Below are positions 41,860 to 50,570 of a stretch of 64,000 nt of DNA, in pieces (positions within the stretch are counted from its first letter, which is position 1; each line of letters opens with the position of its first letter). The translations under genes and the position numbers were made by a program. The notes below the pieces were generated by a model. That model was not told the DNA's origin and ran no database searches. It worked only from the letters and a program-made list of their open reading frames with translations. Where the stretch lies: positions 62,001-126,000 of the forward strand of contig NZ_JAOTPL010000004.1 in assembly GCF_025631005.1 (NCBI RefSeq). The letters run 5' to 3'. Source of the stretch: Haoranjiania flava. GTDB lineage: Bacteria; Bacteroidota; Bacteroidia; Chitinophagales; Chitinophagaceae.

Positions 41860-43305
41860 ATGAAAAAGGTTTTACAATGCTTGGCAATCATCTATTTTCT
41901 GTTTCAGTCTTTTAATGGAAATTCCCAGTCAATTGATCTTAATCTAACTCAGGATAATATTTTAAACGAAACTGAGTATTTTGCAACACTTAATTCCGGT
42001 TATTTGTTTATGGGTGGATTAGGTTGGAGAAGAACTACTATTAATAGATTTGTAATGCTGCGTTCTACCAATCCGAATTTCATACACAATAACGGTATCT
42101 ATAGTTTGCCTACTTCCCTGGTTAATTTTCAGTTATCAAGTATAGCCGGTTATTCACCCGGAAGCTCAGGATTAAGTACACAATGGCCAATACCGGAAAA
42201 ATACATTACCACAAGTTTCCAATCCTTTCTTCAACCGTTATACGCTGGTAGCCGTGCTTATCCAGGTGATATAATGATTAATTATCGAATAGCAGCAAAT
42301 AGTTTTGTATCCAATATGTTTATAGCCGGTACCTATTCTGCGGATATTGTTCATAATCAGCCTCATTCTTTAATATATAATTATATAGATCCGTCCGACG
42401 GAGGAAAGATGAACATTAACGTTCCTGCTTTTAGTGTTTGGAACAGCGGCACACTAAATTATTCGGTAGCTTTAAATGCGGAAAATTTTACCGGCACAGA
42501 TTACGAAATAACATTAAATAACTTAGAGATAGGGCATACGGTTCCTTCATTTGTAGAGATTAAGGGACAGGCGCCCATCACTTTTACTCCGGCTGGGGGA
42601 GGAGTTACTTCCACCAGGCCTTTATCTGCTTTACAAATTACAAGTAACAATACAGTTTTTAGTACTAAAACGCTTACAAATGCTTACCAGGCTTTAAATT
42701 CAACTGCCTTGCCGGTAGCAGTCGGCAACAAAACCTCTGTTCCGTTAAAAATAAAAATACTGTCGGCTCAGCTGGCAAGCAATTTTTTTGAAGCAGGTAC
42801 CTATACATTTAATTTGGATGTACGTACACGCAGCAACGATAATTCAGTTGCCGATGTTAAGACAATAGCTGTAACCATTGTTACCAATGCTATAAGCTAT
42901 ATACGGCTTAAAGATGAAAACCAGTCAGTGGTATTTAATTTTTTAACCGCCGCAGACTACCAGACCGGGAAAAGTGTAAATATGCCGGGACATCTCAATA
43001 TCACCAACAACAAACCGTTTCAGGTGTATGTGAAAAGCACCGGTAACTATTTTACGCTGAATTCTACGCCTACATCTATTCCTGTGTCCATTGTAACTGT
43101 TGAAAACGGTACGGGCGAAACACAGGTGATTTCGAAGCCCTTATCAGCCACGTCTCAAAACATTATCCGTAATGCCACGCCTGTTTTAAACAAACAACTA
43201 TCCATAAAATACACAATACCACCATCACAAACCGGTATTTTGTTTAATAAACCCACAGGTGTAACTTACCTGACTAATGTGATTTATAGTTTTACGAATT
43301 TGTAA
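41860..43305 (+). CDS. Two-domain exported subunit (tip/adhesin candidate), copy 2
   Basis: A 481-residue exported protein with signal ending NGNSQ. Residues about 25-335 form one or two beta-rich domains of unknown type. From about 344 on the protein is pilin-like: AISYIRLKDENQSVVFNFL, PGHLNITNNKPFQVYVKSTG, LSIKYTIPPSQTG and the C-terminal GVTYLTNVIYSFTNL. This N-terminal functional domain plus C-terminal subunit domain is the FimH-type plan. It is larger than its copy-1 counterpart and not clearly homologous in the N-terminal part. Its stop overlaps the barrel gene start (TAATG). Confidence 0.65.
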   Translation: MKKVLQCLAIIYFLFQSFNGNSQSIDLNLTQDNILNETEYFATLNSGYLFMGGLGWRRTTINRFVMLRSTNPNFIHNNGIYSLPTSLVNFQLSSIAGYSPGSSGLSTQWPIPEKYITTSFQSFLQPLYAGSRAYPGDIMINYRIAANSFVSNMFIAGTYSADIVHNQPHSLIYNYIDPSDGGKMNINVPAFSVWNSGTLNYSVALNAENFTGTDYEITLNNLEIGHTVPSFVEIKGQAPITFTPAGGGVTSTRPLSALQITSNNTVFSTKTLTNAYQALNSTALPVAVGNKTSVPLKIKILSAQLASNFFEAGTYTFNLDVRTRSNDNSVADVKTIAVTIVTNAISYIRLKDENQSVVFNFLTAADYQTGKSVNMPGHLNITNNKPFQVYVKSTGNYFTLNSTPTSIPVSIVTVENGTGETQVISKPLSATSQNIIRNATPVLNKQLSIKYTIPPSQTGILFNKPTGVTYLTNVIYSFTNL

Positions 43306-46097
43306 TGATCAAAAATATTATTAGAGTAATCCCGGCTATAATTTTGTTTATTATTTTGAGTGTTAACCTGTCGGCTCAACATAAAAATATTTATGCTTTT
43401 TTTACCCAGGATAGTATTTTATTAGAACCGGGAAAAACTTTTTCCAATACCTTGCGCATTCAAAACAACCAGGCTAAAAATGTCACGATTGAAAGTATTC
43501 GTCCTGCAAAGTCATATCCGAATATGCTATTCTTCCCGGGTTTTAGAGGAAATGTAGATGCCGGCCAGGCTCTGAACCTGCAAACAAAAATGATAGCAGG
43601 CATTGAGTTGCTTATGTCCGGCGATAACTACATAGATTTTATTGTAGATTATACTACTACAGGCCAGCTTAAAGATACGCTGCATGCAAGATATTATCTA
43701 AGCAAAGAAAGCCAGGATTATATTGCTATCATCAGCTCAGGTATCGATAATTTCTACAATCCCGATGCAAGAGAAAATGCCGTAAGTTTTTTTATTGAAA
43801 ATCCGGGTTATGATATCAAAAACCTACGATTGCATCTTACATTAAGTCCTTCGCAGAATTTGGTTATAAGGCAGCAATCCATAAATGTGATTTTGCAACC
43901 ACGTGAAAGAAAACTGGTAAAGATAGATCTGCAGCAAAAAGGCAATACAACTTTTTTTACAGATTATTCATTGTCGGTAATGGCATATGAGATTGCCAAA
44001 GACAGGCTTATAGCTAATTCCAATATTCCTATCCGTACGCTTACCAGCAACAGGCAGGTATTGCAAAATAATTTTTTGAATACGAAAATAAATTTTATTG
44101 AGGCTGCCTACAACAGACTGAATAAAAATAATGATATATACAGGCTCAGAGGCAATGTGCAGCAGCAAATAGCATCGAATGTAGCGATGGAATTCAACAC
44201 GGTAACAGATTATTTCTCACAATATAAATATGTAAATATCTATGATACAAGGTTAACGCTACGATCGAAAAAGATGCTTGCTGAACTGGGGAATATTTAC
44301 GGCTCTGACTATGATTTTAATATGAACGGCAGAGGTTTAAAGTTGGGATATAATGTTACCGGTAACAGCAGCATAGAAGTGCTGGGTATAGATAATAATT
44401 ATATGCTTTACAGCAGCCTGGATAATATGGTTGACTTTGGTAAAACAATCGGTACAAAGTACCAGAGATCTATGCGTAACGGTTCACCCGCACAGGTAAA
44501 TTATTTATACAATACAAATCCGTTATTAAACACAAAAACACATCTTGGTAGTTTCTCCACTTCCTTTAAGATAGATTCTGCCAGCCGCGTAAAAATAGAA
44601 GGCGGTGTTAGCCATGAAGCTTCACTTGGTATTGAGAGTAGCGCCAAAGGCTTTGCCAATGCAGGTTTTGCAGGAGGCATTTCCTATGAAATGATCGGGG
44701 AAAAGATTTCTTTATTTTCAAATAACTATTTTTCTTCACCATATTACGCAGGTTTAAGAAGAGGGCTTTTATCTCTTGATGAAGCAGTTACTTACCGCCT
44801 TACGCAACAAAAAAGTTTATTGTTCAAATACAGTGGTTTAATAAACAAGCCTAAATATGTGAATGCACATTTTATCTATCATCCTTCTGAATTGATGATA
44901 TATGAAAGCAGTTTTGTGAATCATACTGTAGAAGCGGGTTTTAATTATTATACAGATGGTTTCAGCTATTCCATCTTGCCAAATTATACCTATCAATATA
45001 TAAACAACTCTTACCTGAATGTAGATTACAGGGCATATCGTTTAAAGCTTGATGTTAGTAAGAGTTTCAGCAACCATTATTTCAATTTTATTGCAGATGG
45101 TGGTATTTCTTTTATCAATCAAAATACAGATCCGTTTTATGCAGCAAGGTTTTTATTGTCTTACAGGTTAGGCATGTTCAATGTAAATGCTTTGGCAGAT
45201 ATAAACCCGGTAAATGCCTACGATCTTATCAACACACAAGAAAAGAATTTCAGAAACTACTCTTTGAATACGAATTACAATTATGCTACTCGTGATCAAA
45301 AATTGAAAGGAAATATTTCCGGGGGTATAAGCTATGTAAACAGTTATAATGGTTTTAACCAGTTTATAAATAACCAGCTGGAATATCGTATTGCTAAAGA
45401 TTGGTTTGCTACCGCCAATGTTTTCTTTACAAGATATTCCAAAAACAACAATACCCATACTTACAACAATACCCAGTTCCAGGTTGGCATCAAGAAAATA
45501 TTTGGTACGTTAAGTTCATCTAATTCAAGCAAAGTTTCATTCAGGGTCTTTGAAGACCAGAACCAGAACAATATATTAGATGGCGATGAAAAAGTATTGG
45601 ATAATGTACTGGTAAATTTAAACGAGCATGTAGCCATAACAGATAAGAAGGGCTTTGTGAAGTTTGCCAATCTTCCTAAACAGGAGTATAATATTGTGGT
45701 GAAGAAAAACGGGCAAAAACTTAGTCTTTTATCAAACAACAAAGTACTCATTTCTAAAAATAAAAAATATGAGTTGCCGGTTGTAAAAGTCAACACTGTC
45801 ACAGGCAGCATGATTGAGACTAAGAAGAAATATGATGTGGAGCAAACAGATGTTTCAGGCATAAGCATATATGCAGAAAATCTTTCAACTAAGGAAATAA
45901 CCACAACGGTAACAGATTGGGGAGGCGGTTTTATGCTGCACCTGCGCGAAGGGAATTACCGGATTTATATACTGAATAACCGGTACGAAATAACAAACAA
46001 CGCTCAAATCATTACCGTAAAAAACAATGTGCCTGCTAAAGAATTAAAGTTCAACTACATAAATACTGAGGTAGAAATCAAGGTAAAGAAGTTTTAG
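43305..46097 (+). CDS. Usher-like outer-membrane beta-barrel protein, copy 2
   Basis: A 930-residue exported protein, almost the same length as copy 1. A signal peptide (about 1-25) precedes two Ig-like domains (about 27-260: FSNTLRIQNNQAKNVTIES, NAVSFFIENPGYDIKNLRL). The barrel region runs to about 725, with strands such as MAEFN-type aromatic/polar repeats. Then comes an SdrD-like domain with a calcium-type loop (FEDQNQNNILDGDE, ~748) and a C-terminal sandwich (YAENLSTKEITTTVTDWGGG, ~855-930). It is translationally coupled to the tip candidate. Function as secretion pore is inferred from layout and neighbours. Confidence 0.67.
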   Translation: MIKNIIRVIPAIILFIILSVNLSAQHKNIYAFFTQDSILLEPGKTFSNTLRIQNNQAKNVTIESIRPAKSYPNMLFFPGFRGNVDAGQALNLQTKMIAGIELLMSGDNYIDFIVDYTTTGQLKDTLHARYYLSKESQDYIAIISSGIDNFYNPDARENAVSFFIENPGYDIKNLRLHLTLSPSQNLVIRQQSINVILQPRERKLVKIDLQQKGNTTFFTDYSLSVMAYEIAKDRLIANSNIPIRTLTSNRQVLQNNFLNTKINFIEAAYNRLNKNNDIYRLRGNVQQQIASNVAMEFNTVTDYFSQYKYVNIYDTRLTLRSKKMLAELGNIYGSDYDFNMNGRGLKLGYNVTGNSSIEVLGIDNNYMLYSSLDNMVDFGKTIGTKYQRSMRNGSPAQVNYLYNTNPLLNTKTHLGSFSTSFKIDSASRVKIEGGVSHEASLGIESSAKGFANAGFAGGISYEMIGEKISLFSNNYFSSPYYAGLRRGLLSLDEAVTYRLTQQKSLLFKYSGLINKPKYVNAHFIYHPSELMIYESSFVNHTVEAGFNYYTDGFSYSILPNYTYQYINNSYLNVDYRAYRLKLDVSKSFSNHYFNFIADGGISFINQNTDPFYAARFLLSYRLGMFNVNALADINPVNAYDLINTQEKNFRNYSLNTNYNYATRDQKLKGNISGGISYVNSYNGFNQFINNQLEYRIAKDWFATANVFFTRYSKNNNTHTYNNTQFQVGIKKIFGTLSSSNSSKVSFRVFEDQNQNNILDGDEKVLDNVLVNLNEHVAITDKKGFVKFANLPKQEYNIVVKKNGQKLSLLSNNKVLISKNKKYELPVVKVNTVTGSMIETKKKYDVEQTDVSGISIYAENLSTKEITTTVTDWGGGFMLHLREGNYRIYILNNRYEITNNAQIITVKNNVPAKELKFNYINTEVEIKVKKF

Positions 46098-46147
46098 GTA
46101 GTGAGGCCCCTGAAGTGGGCCTCGCTATTGTTGAATGACTGCTCAAG

Positions 46148-47070
46148 GAGACTGCTTCGCTCCCGAAAGACTCCGGAACTGTAGGAGTACATGGCTCGCA
46201 ATGACGGTTCTGCAGGTTGCATCATTACAATAAACCTTAGCGCAGGGGTAGTTTAGAAGTCTCTTACACAGATCAACAAATACACAAATCCACAAAAACC
46301 TCATCACTTGATCACAATATCACATCAACAAATCCACCCCTCCACTTCTTTGCGCAAGTCTTGGCGCACTCTGCGTGCAATAAGTTGATATATTTTTATT
46401 GCCGGTATAGTTTTCACGCTAAGGCCGCAGAGAACTCACGCGGAGATCGCAGAGCAGTTATAATCTGACTTATGATGAGCGATGAGCTTTGACCGGTGAG
46501 AGATAGCCCCAAGACCTTAGCAGATCAACAAATACACAAATCCACAAAAACTTCATCACTTGATCACTGATAACAAATCCACACCTCTACTTCTTTGCGC
46601 AAGTCTTGGCGCACTCTGCGTGCAATAAGTTGATATATTTTTATTGCCGGGATAGTTTTCACGCTAAGGCCGCAGAGAACCACGCGGAGATGGCAGAGCA
46701 GTTTTAATCTGACTTATGATGAGCGATGAGGTTTGACCAGTGAGAAATAGCCCAAGACCTAAACAGATCAACAAATACACAAATCCACAAAAACTCCATC
46801 ACTTGATCACTGATAACACATCCACACTCCACTTCTTTGCGCAAGTCTTGGCGCACTCTGCGTGCAATAAGTTGATATATTTTTATTGCCGGTATAGTTT
46901 TCACGCTAAGGTCGCAGAGAACTCACGCGGAGATCGCAGAGCAGTTTTAATCTGAGTTATGATGAGCGATGAGGTTTGACCGGTGAGAGATAGCCCCAAG
47001 ACTTAAACAGATCAACAAATACACAAATCCACAAAAACCTCATCACTTGATCACAACATCACATTAACAA
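46148..47070. repeat. Right repeat block (~245-bp tandem units, 3.3 copies)
   Basis: The GAGACTGCTTCGCTCC element (46148-46260) is followed by units starting at about 46266, 46517, 46761 and 47005 (periods 251, 244, 244; the last is cut). They match the units at 38.9-39.5 kb in order and content. Small differences in length show unequal drift. No genes inside. Confidence 0.85.
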
Positions 47071-47082
47071 ATGTCGTACACA

Positions 47083-47370
47083 TTATTTATTTCTTTCCAG
47101 GTTATCACAGATGCCATTTTTATTGGTGTCTGTAAAATACCTTCCCTGGTTCTGGCTGTTGCGTCCCTGCGCTTTTCTTGCGGAAAAATTACCGCAATTA
47201 GCTCTGCGCGGGCCGCGCAGAGTGTAGTTGTCACAGATTCCGTCATTGTTCTTATCTACAAAATTCGGAGCATTTTTACTGGTTCCCTGTTGATTGCGCT
47301 GTGGCGCATTTTGTGCTGGCAACTGCGTGAATGCACACAGTATGAGTGCTGCCATGAAAAGCTTTTTCAT
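47083..47370 (-). CDS. Exported protein with two calcium-loop motifs
   Basis: A 95-residue exported protein with signal ending LPAQ. It contains two near-identical acidic loops, DKNNDGICDN (about 39-48) and DTNKNGICDN (about 81-90), each like the thrombospondin type-3/dockerin calcium loop D-x-N-x-D-G-x-x-D. The linker is Arg/Asn/Gln-rich. It is the last gene of the ECF sigma operon, 21 bp after the CpxP-like gene. Calcium or metal binding in the periplasm is likely; the exact role is unknown. Confidence 0.72.
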   Translation of the reverse strand: MKKLFMAALILCAFTQLPAQNAPQRNQQGTSKNAPNFVDKNNDGICDNYTLRGPRRANCGNFSARKAQGRNSQNQGRYFTDTNKNGICDNLERNK

Positions 47371-47391
47371 TTTTTTGGTATTTTATTGTTA

Positions 47392-47913
47392 TTAATTTTT
47401 GGTATTCCTATTATTACCTCTGCCACGCCGGTTTTGGCAACGCGGGCCTGCTTCATTGGCAAAAAGCGGGTAGAATGCTTTATTTAACGCCTGCTTCTGT
47501 TCTTCGGTTGCTGTTTCTTTTATTTGTAGGTAAAATTTAGCGGTTACTTCTTTCAAAGTGCCATGCAGGTCGCCTATTTGTGTAGATAGGTTTTTTATGA
47601 TCAGCGTATCAGGATTTTCTTCCTGTAACTCTTCGAAAAGCCTGCTTTTTAAAGAATCAATTGCCACCACTATTTCTTTTGTGTGAACCCTGAAAGGATG
47701 ATAATAAGTCCTGAAATTTTCCATCTGTTCATTGTTGAAGCCTATTTCGTTTCGGAAAAACCTGCCGTTCAGCATATTTCCGTTCCCGGTATTTATGGCA
47801 GGCAGGTTCTGCTGTTTTTCCTGCACCACATGGAAAATAATAGTACTTATTGTAGCAATATTGAGTAGTGCCAGCGCTACTATTAACCATATTAATAATT
47901 TTTGCCTGCTCAT
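47392..47913 (-). CDS. CpxP/Spy-like periplasmic protein, membrane-anchored
   Basis: A 173-residue protein with one N-terminal membrane segment (about 8-29) and a helical periplasmic domain. The LTxxQ-like repeats of the Spy/CpxP/heavy-metal-resistance family appear in degenerate form as NNEQMENFRTYYHPFR and ATEEQKQALNKAFYPLF. The C-terminus is Arg/Asn/Gly-rich. Such proteins bind misfolded proteins or metals and often feed back on envelope-stress regulators. It follows the anti-sigma-like gene by 2 bp, so the genes are tightly coupled. Confidence 0.78.
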   Translation of the reverse strand: MSRQKLLIWLIVALALLNIATISTIIFHVVQEKQQNLPAINTGNGNMLNGRFFRNEIGFNNEQMENFRTYYHPFRVHTKEIVVAIDSLKSRLFEELQEENPDTLIIKNLSTQIGDLHGTLKEVTAKFYLQIKETATEEQKQALNKAFYPLFANEAGPRCQNRRGRGNNRNTKN

Positions 47914-47915
47914 TT

Positions 47916-48203
47916 TTATTCATTTAAATAGTAAGAAAGATTTTCTATGTGGGCATCGTTGATGCCCAGGCTCATTGATGTATAGTTGTAATAAAGATCT
48001 CCGAGCTCTATACCCACAAAAATCAACATGATCATACCCAGAACTATAAATGCATTTTGCCACGCTGGCAGAATGAGTGCCGGTTCTTTTGTATTGATTT
48101 TAGAAGTTACCCGCGCTGCAAGAAAAGGATTGGGTTTTATTTTCTTTTGAGCGTCAACGTAGTTGTCGATGAGACTTTCTATATGTTTATTGAAATTGTC
48201 CAT
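47916..48203 (-). CDS. Small anti-sigma-like membrane protein
   Basis: A 95-residue protein with a cytoplasmic helical part (about 1-42, DNYVDAQKKIKPNPFLAARV), one membrane segment (about 48-66) and a ~28-residue periplasmic tail. No zinc motif is present. Its place directly downstream of an ECF sigma gene (42 bp) and upstream of a CpxP-like gene fits an anti-sigma factor that holds the sigma at the membrane. The role is inferred from order and topology. Confidence 0.65.
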   Translation of the reverse strand: MDNFNKHIESLIDNYVDAQKKIKPNPFLAARVTSKINTKEPALILPAWQNAFIVLGMIMLIFVGIELGDLYYNYTSMSLGINDAHIENLSYYLNE

Positions 48204-48245
48204 TGTTTATTATTAAGACAGTTTTATTATTTTTTTCCTATGCTG

Positions 48246-48785
48246 CTATAATCTTTTTACCAGGTAATTACGCAGATTATTTTTTGCCCTTACCAGTAGC
48301 TGTTCAACTGCTCCTTCTGATATTTTCATGATAGATGCAATTTCCTTTTGCGATAATTCATTGTACTTGCTTAATACGAATGCCGTATTTTGTTTAGGGG
48401 GCAATAAACTTATGGCTTTTTCAATCAACTCGCTTTCGTCTTTGTTTTCCAGGGCTTTCTGGGGGTTGGCACTTTTATCGGCAAGAAAATTAAGCGTTGA
48501 AATATCCATAATTGCATTATGCAACCTGCGTTTTTTCAGTTGATTCTTGCAGAGGTTTACAGCAATTCTGTATATCCATGTAGAAAAAGCAGCGTCGCCT
48601 CTGAATGTAGGTATAGCATAATATGCTTTGATAAATACATCTTCTGTGATCTCTTCTGCATCTTCCTTACAGTGTAAAAATCCTAAAGCTGTATAAAAAA
48701 TCCTTTCATAGTATTTCTCTACCAGGTGGCGGTATTCTTCCTTTTGCCCGCTCTTTATATGTTGTATAATTGCTGATTCCGTCAT
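48246..48785 (-). CDS. ECF-type RNA polymerase sigma factor
   Basis: A 179-residue ECF sigma factor. Region 2 spans about 10-80 (YYERIFYTALGFLHCKEDAEEITEDVF, STWIYRIAVNLCKNQLKKRR). Region 4 spans about 122-175 (LLPPKQNTAFVLSKYNELSQKEIASIMKIS). It heads a four-gene minus-strand operon with an anti-sigma-like protein, a CpxP-like protein and a calcium-loop protein, a likely envelope or metal stress circuit. Such operons are usually autoregulated. Confidence 0.93.
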   Translation of the reverse strand: MTESAIIQHIKSGQKEEYRHLVEKYYERIFYTALGFLHCKEDAEEITEDVFIKAYYAIPTFRGDAAFSTWIYRIAVNLCKNQLKKRRLHNAIMDISTLNFLADKSANPQKALENKDESELIEKAISLLPPKQNTAFVLSKYNELSQKEIASIMKISEGAVEQLLVRAKNNLRNYLVKRL

Positions 48786-48840
48786 AAATGGCAGTCCTAT
48801 ACATTCGACAACAAAGTTCTTAAAATCCTACGTTTGAAAT

Positions 48841-48875
48841 ATAAATAAAAAGGAGCTGCTCAAAAAGCAACTCCC
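48841..48875 (-). terminator. Intrinsic terminator after recA
   Basis: On the minus strand GGAGTTGC-tttttga-GCAGCTCC forms a hairpin (one G-T pair) followed by TTTTTATTTA, 27 bp after the recA stop. Confidence 0.85.
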
Positions 48876-48901
48876 GTTATTAAAAAGCTATTAAAAATAT
48901 T

Positions 48902-49933
48902 CTATTTCTTTTCTTCTTTCTCTTCCGCTTTTGGTGCAGGGGGCAGTGGTGCAAGTTTTGCGCGGATCTTTGCTTCCAGCTCGCTGGCAAGTTCAGGATT
49001 GTCAAGCAGCAATTGCTTTACGGCTTCGCGTCCCTGGCCGAGTTTGGTAGATTCGTAGCTGAACCAGCTGCCGCTTTTGGTAACCACATCCAGCTCTACG
49101 CCCATGTCTATGATCTCTCCGATCTTGCTGATGCCTTCGCCGAACATAATGTCAAACTCCGCTGTACGGAAGGGAGGCGCCACTTTATTTTTTACTACTT
49201 TTACGCGCACACGGCTTCCCAGGGTAGAGTCGCCGTCTTTGATCTGCGAAATACGGCGGATATCCAGGCGCACGGAAGAGTAGAACTTCAAGGCGTTACC
49301 ACCGGTTGTCGTCTCCGGATTACCGAACATAACACCGATCTTTTCGCGCAACTGGTTGATGAATATACAAACGGTATTTGTTTTGGAAATGGTAGAGGTA
49401 AGTTTACGCATTGCCTGGCTCATAAGCCTGGCCTGTAAGCCCATTTTGCTGTCGCCCATTTCGCCTTCCAGTTCACTTTTGGGTACAAGCGCTGCAACAG
49501 AGTCTATCACCAATACATCGATAGCGCCGGAAAGGATCAGCCTGTCAGCGATCTCCAATGCCTGCTCACCGTAGTCGGGCTGAGAGATGTATAGATTTTC
49601 TACATCTACGCCCAGCTTTTGCGCATAGGTGGCATCAAAGGCATGCTCCGCATCAATCATGGCGCAAATGCCGCCTTTTTTCTGAGCCTCTGCAATAACG
49701 TGGGTAGCAATGGTGGTTTTACCGGAAGACTCCGGTCCAAAGATCTCTATTACACGTCCTCTTGGCAATCCGCCAATGCCCAATGCTGTATCAAGGCCGA
49801 TGGAACCCGTGGAGATCACGTCAATGGTGCGCACGCCTTTTTCATTCATCATCATAACGCTGCCCTTGCCGTAATCTTTATCTATTTTGTCGATGGTTAA
49901 TTTTAATGCTTTTAATTTTTCTACGTTGCTCAT
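48902..49933 (-). CDS. recA: Recombinase RecA
   Basis: A 343-residue RecA (usual 340-355), the ATP-dependent strand-exchange protein of homologous recombination and SOS induction. Walker A GPESSGKTT lies at 66-74. VIDSVAALVPKSELEGEMGD, the loop L1/L2 segment INQLREKIGVMFGNPETTTGGNALKFYSS, and an acidic C-terminal tail rich in Glu/Lys are present (each a recognised part of the family). A -7 box lies 32 bp upstream. No obvious SOS box could be assigned by eye. A hairpin terminator follows. Confidence 0.97.
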   Translation of the reverse strand: MSNVEKLKALKLTIDKIDKDYGKGSVMMMNEKGVRTIDVISTGSIGLDTALGIGGLPRGRVIEIFGPESSGKTTIATHVIAEAQKKGGICAMIDAEHAFDATYAQKLGVDVENLYISQPDYGEQALEIADRLILSGAIDVLVIDSVAALVPKSELEGEMGDSKMGLQARLMSQAMRKLTSTISKTNTVCIFINQLREKIGVMFGNPETTTGGNALKFYSSVRLDIRRISQIKDGDSTLGSRVRVKVVKNKVAPPFRTAEFDIMFGEGISKIGEIIDMGVELDVVTKSGSWFSYESTKLGQGREAVKQLLLDNPELASELEAKIRAKLAPLPPAPKAEEKEEKK

Positions 49934-49964
49934 ATGATTAATTAATATTTACGATTTTATAGAA

Positions 49965-49972
49965 CAAATTTA
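49965..49972 (-). promoter_or_regulatory. -7 box for recA
   Basis: On the minus strand TAAATTTG (TAnnTTTG) lies 32 bp before the recA ATG. The rest of the 224-bp spacer to 50157 is A/T-rich and shows no other clear signal. Confidence 0.45.
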
Positions 49973-50157
49973 CTACTTATTTCTCAATAAACTAATATTT
50001 TTAGTATTTTTTATGACAAATTTTTTAGCGTAGTTATTTACATTTAAAATTAAGTATTATAATTAATATGAAATAAAATCTTTCAAAATAATTTTTCGTT
50101 TAAGGCCATGCTTACAAAATTATTAGTTATTTTGTAAGATAAACCATTGAAGTAAAT

Positions 50158-50553
50158 ATGCGGTTAGAAAGTAAAGATAATGTAGTCAATAAGCCTGTGA
50201 GTGAATTATTCAGCTTTGTAGAGAACCCTGAAAAAATACGTTCGGTAATGCCGGATAATGTAAATAAGTTCGAAGCTACGGCAGACGGGTTTATATTTGG
50301 CATACAGGGCGTGCCGGTAGACATCAAGCTAAAAATAAAGGAAAAGGTGGCCAATGAAAAGGTAGTATTGGTATCTGCAAATCCGAACCTTGATTTTACT
50401 TTATCTATTTTTATGCAGGGCCTCAATGCGCAACAGACCATGATGAATATGGTATTTGAAGGCGAGTTTAACCCGATGATAAAAATGATGATCCAGAAAC
50501 CGTTGCAGAAATTTCTGAATGATTTTTCAGGTAAGGCTAAGCTGTTGCAATAA
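50158..50553 (+). CDS. SRPBCC-family protein
   Basis: A 131-residue single-domain protein with the START/SRPBCC helix-grip pattern. The N-terminal strand leads into VSELFSFVENPEKIRSVMPDNV, a central beta sheet follows, and the long C-terminal helix is MMIQKPLQKFLNDFSGKAKLL. Such proteins bind hydrophobic ligands in a cavity; the ligand is unknown. It is divergent from recA and convergent with the HigA-like antitoxin gene (17-bp gap). Confidence 0.82.
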   Translation: MRLESKDNVVNKPVSELFSFVENPEKIRSVMPDNVNKFEATADGFIFGIQGVPVDIKLKIKEKVANEKVVLVSANPNLDFTLSIFMQGLNAQQTMMNMVFEGEFNPMIKMMIQKPLQKFLNDFSGKAKLLQ

Positions 50554-50570
50554 TCGGCAGGAAACGATTA

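Noticed and set aside
33357..46097. Type V (FimA/Mfa) fimbriae
   Set aside because: Subunits have ordinary signal peptides rather than lipoboxes, and a PapD-like chaperone gene is present, which type V systems lack.
38913..47070. CRISPR-like look of the repeat arrays
   Set aside because: Units are ~250 bp and contiguous with no unique spacers, and no cas gene is present.
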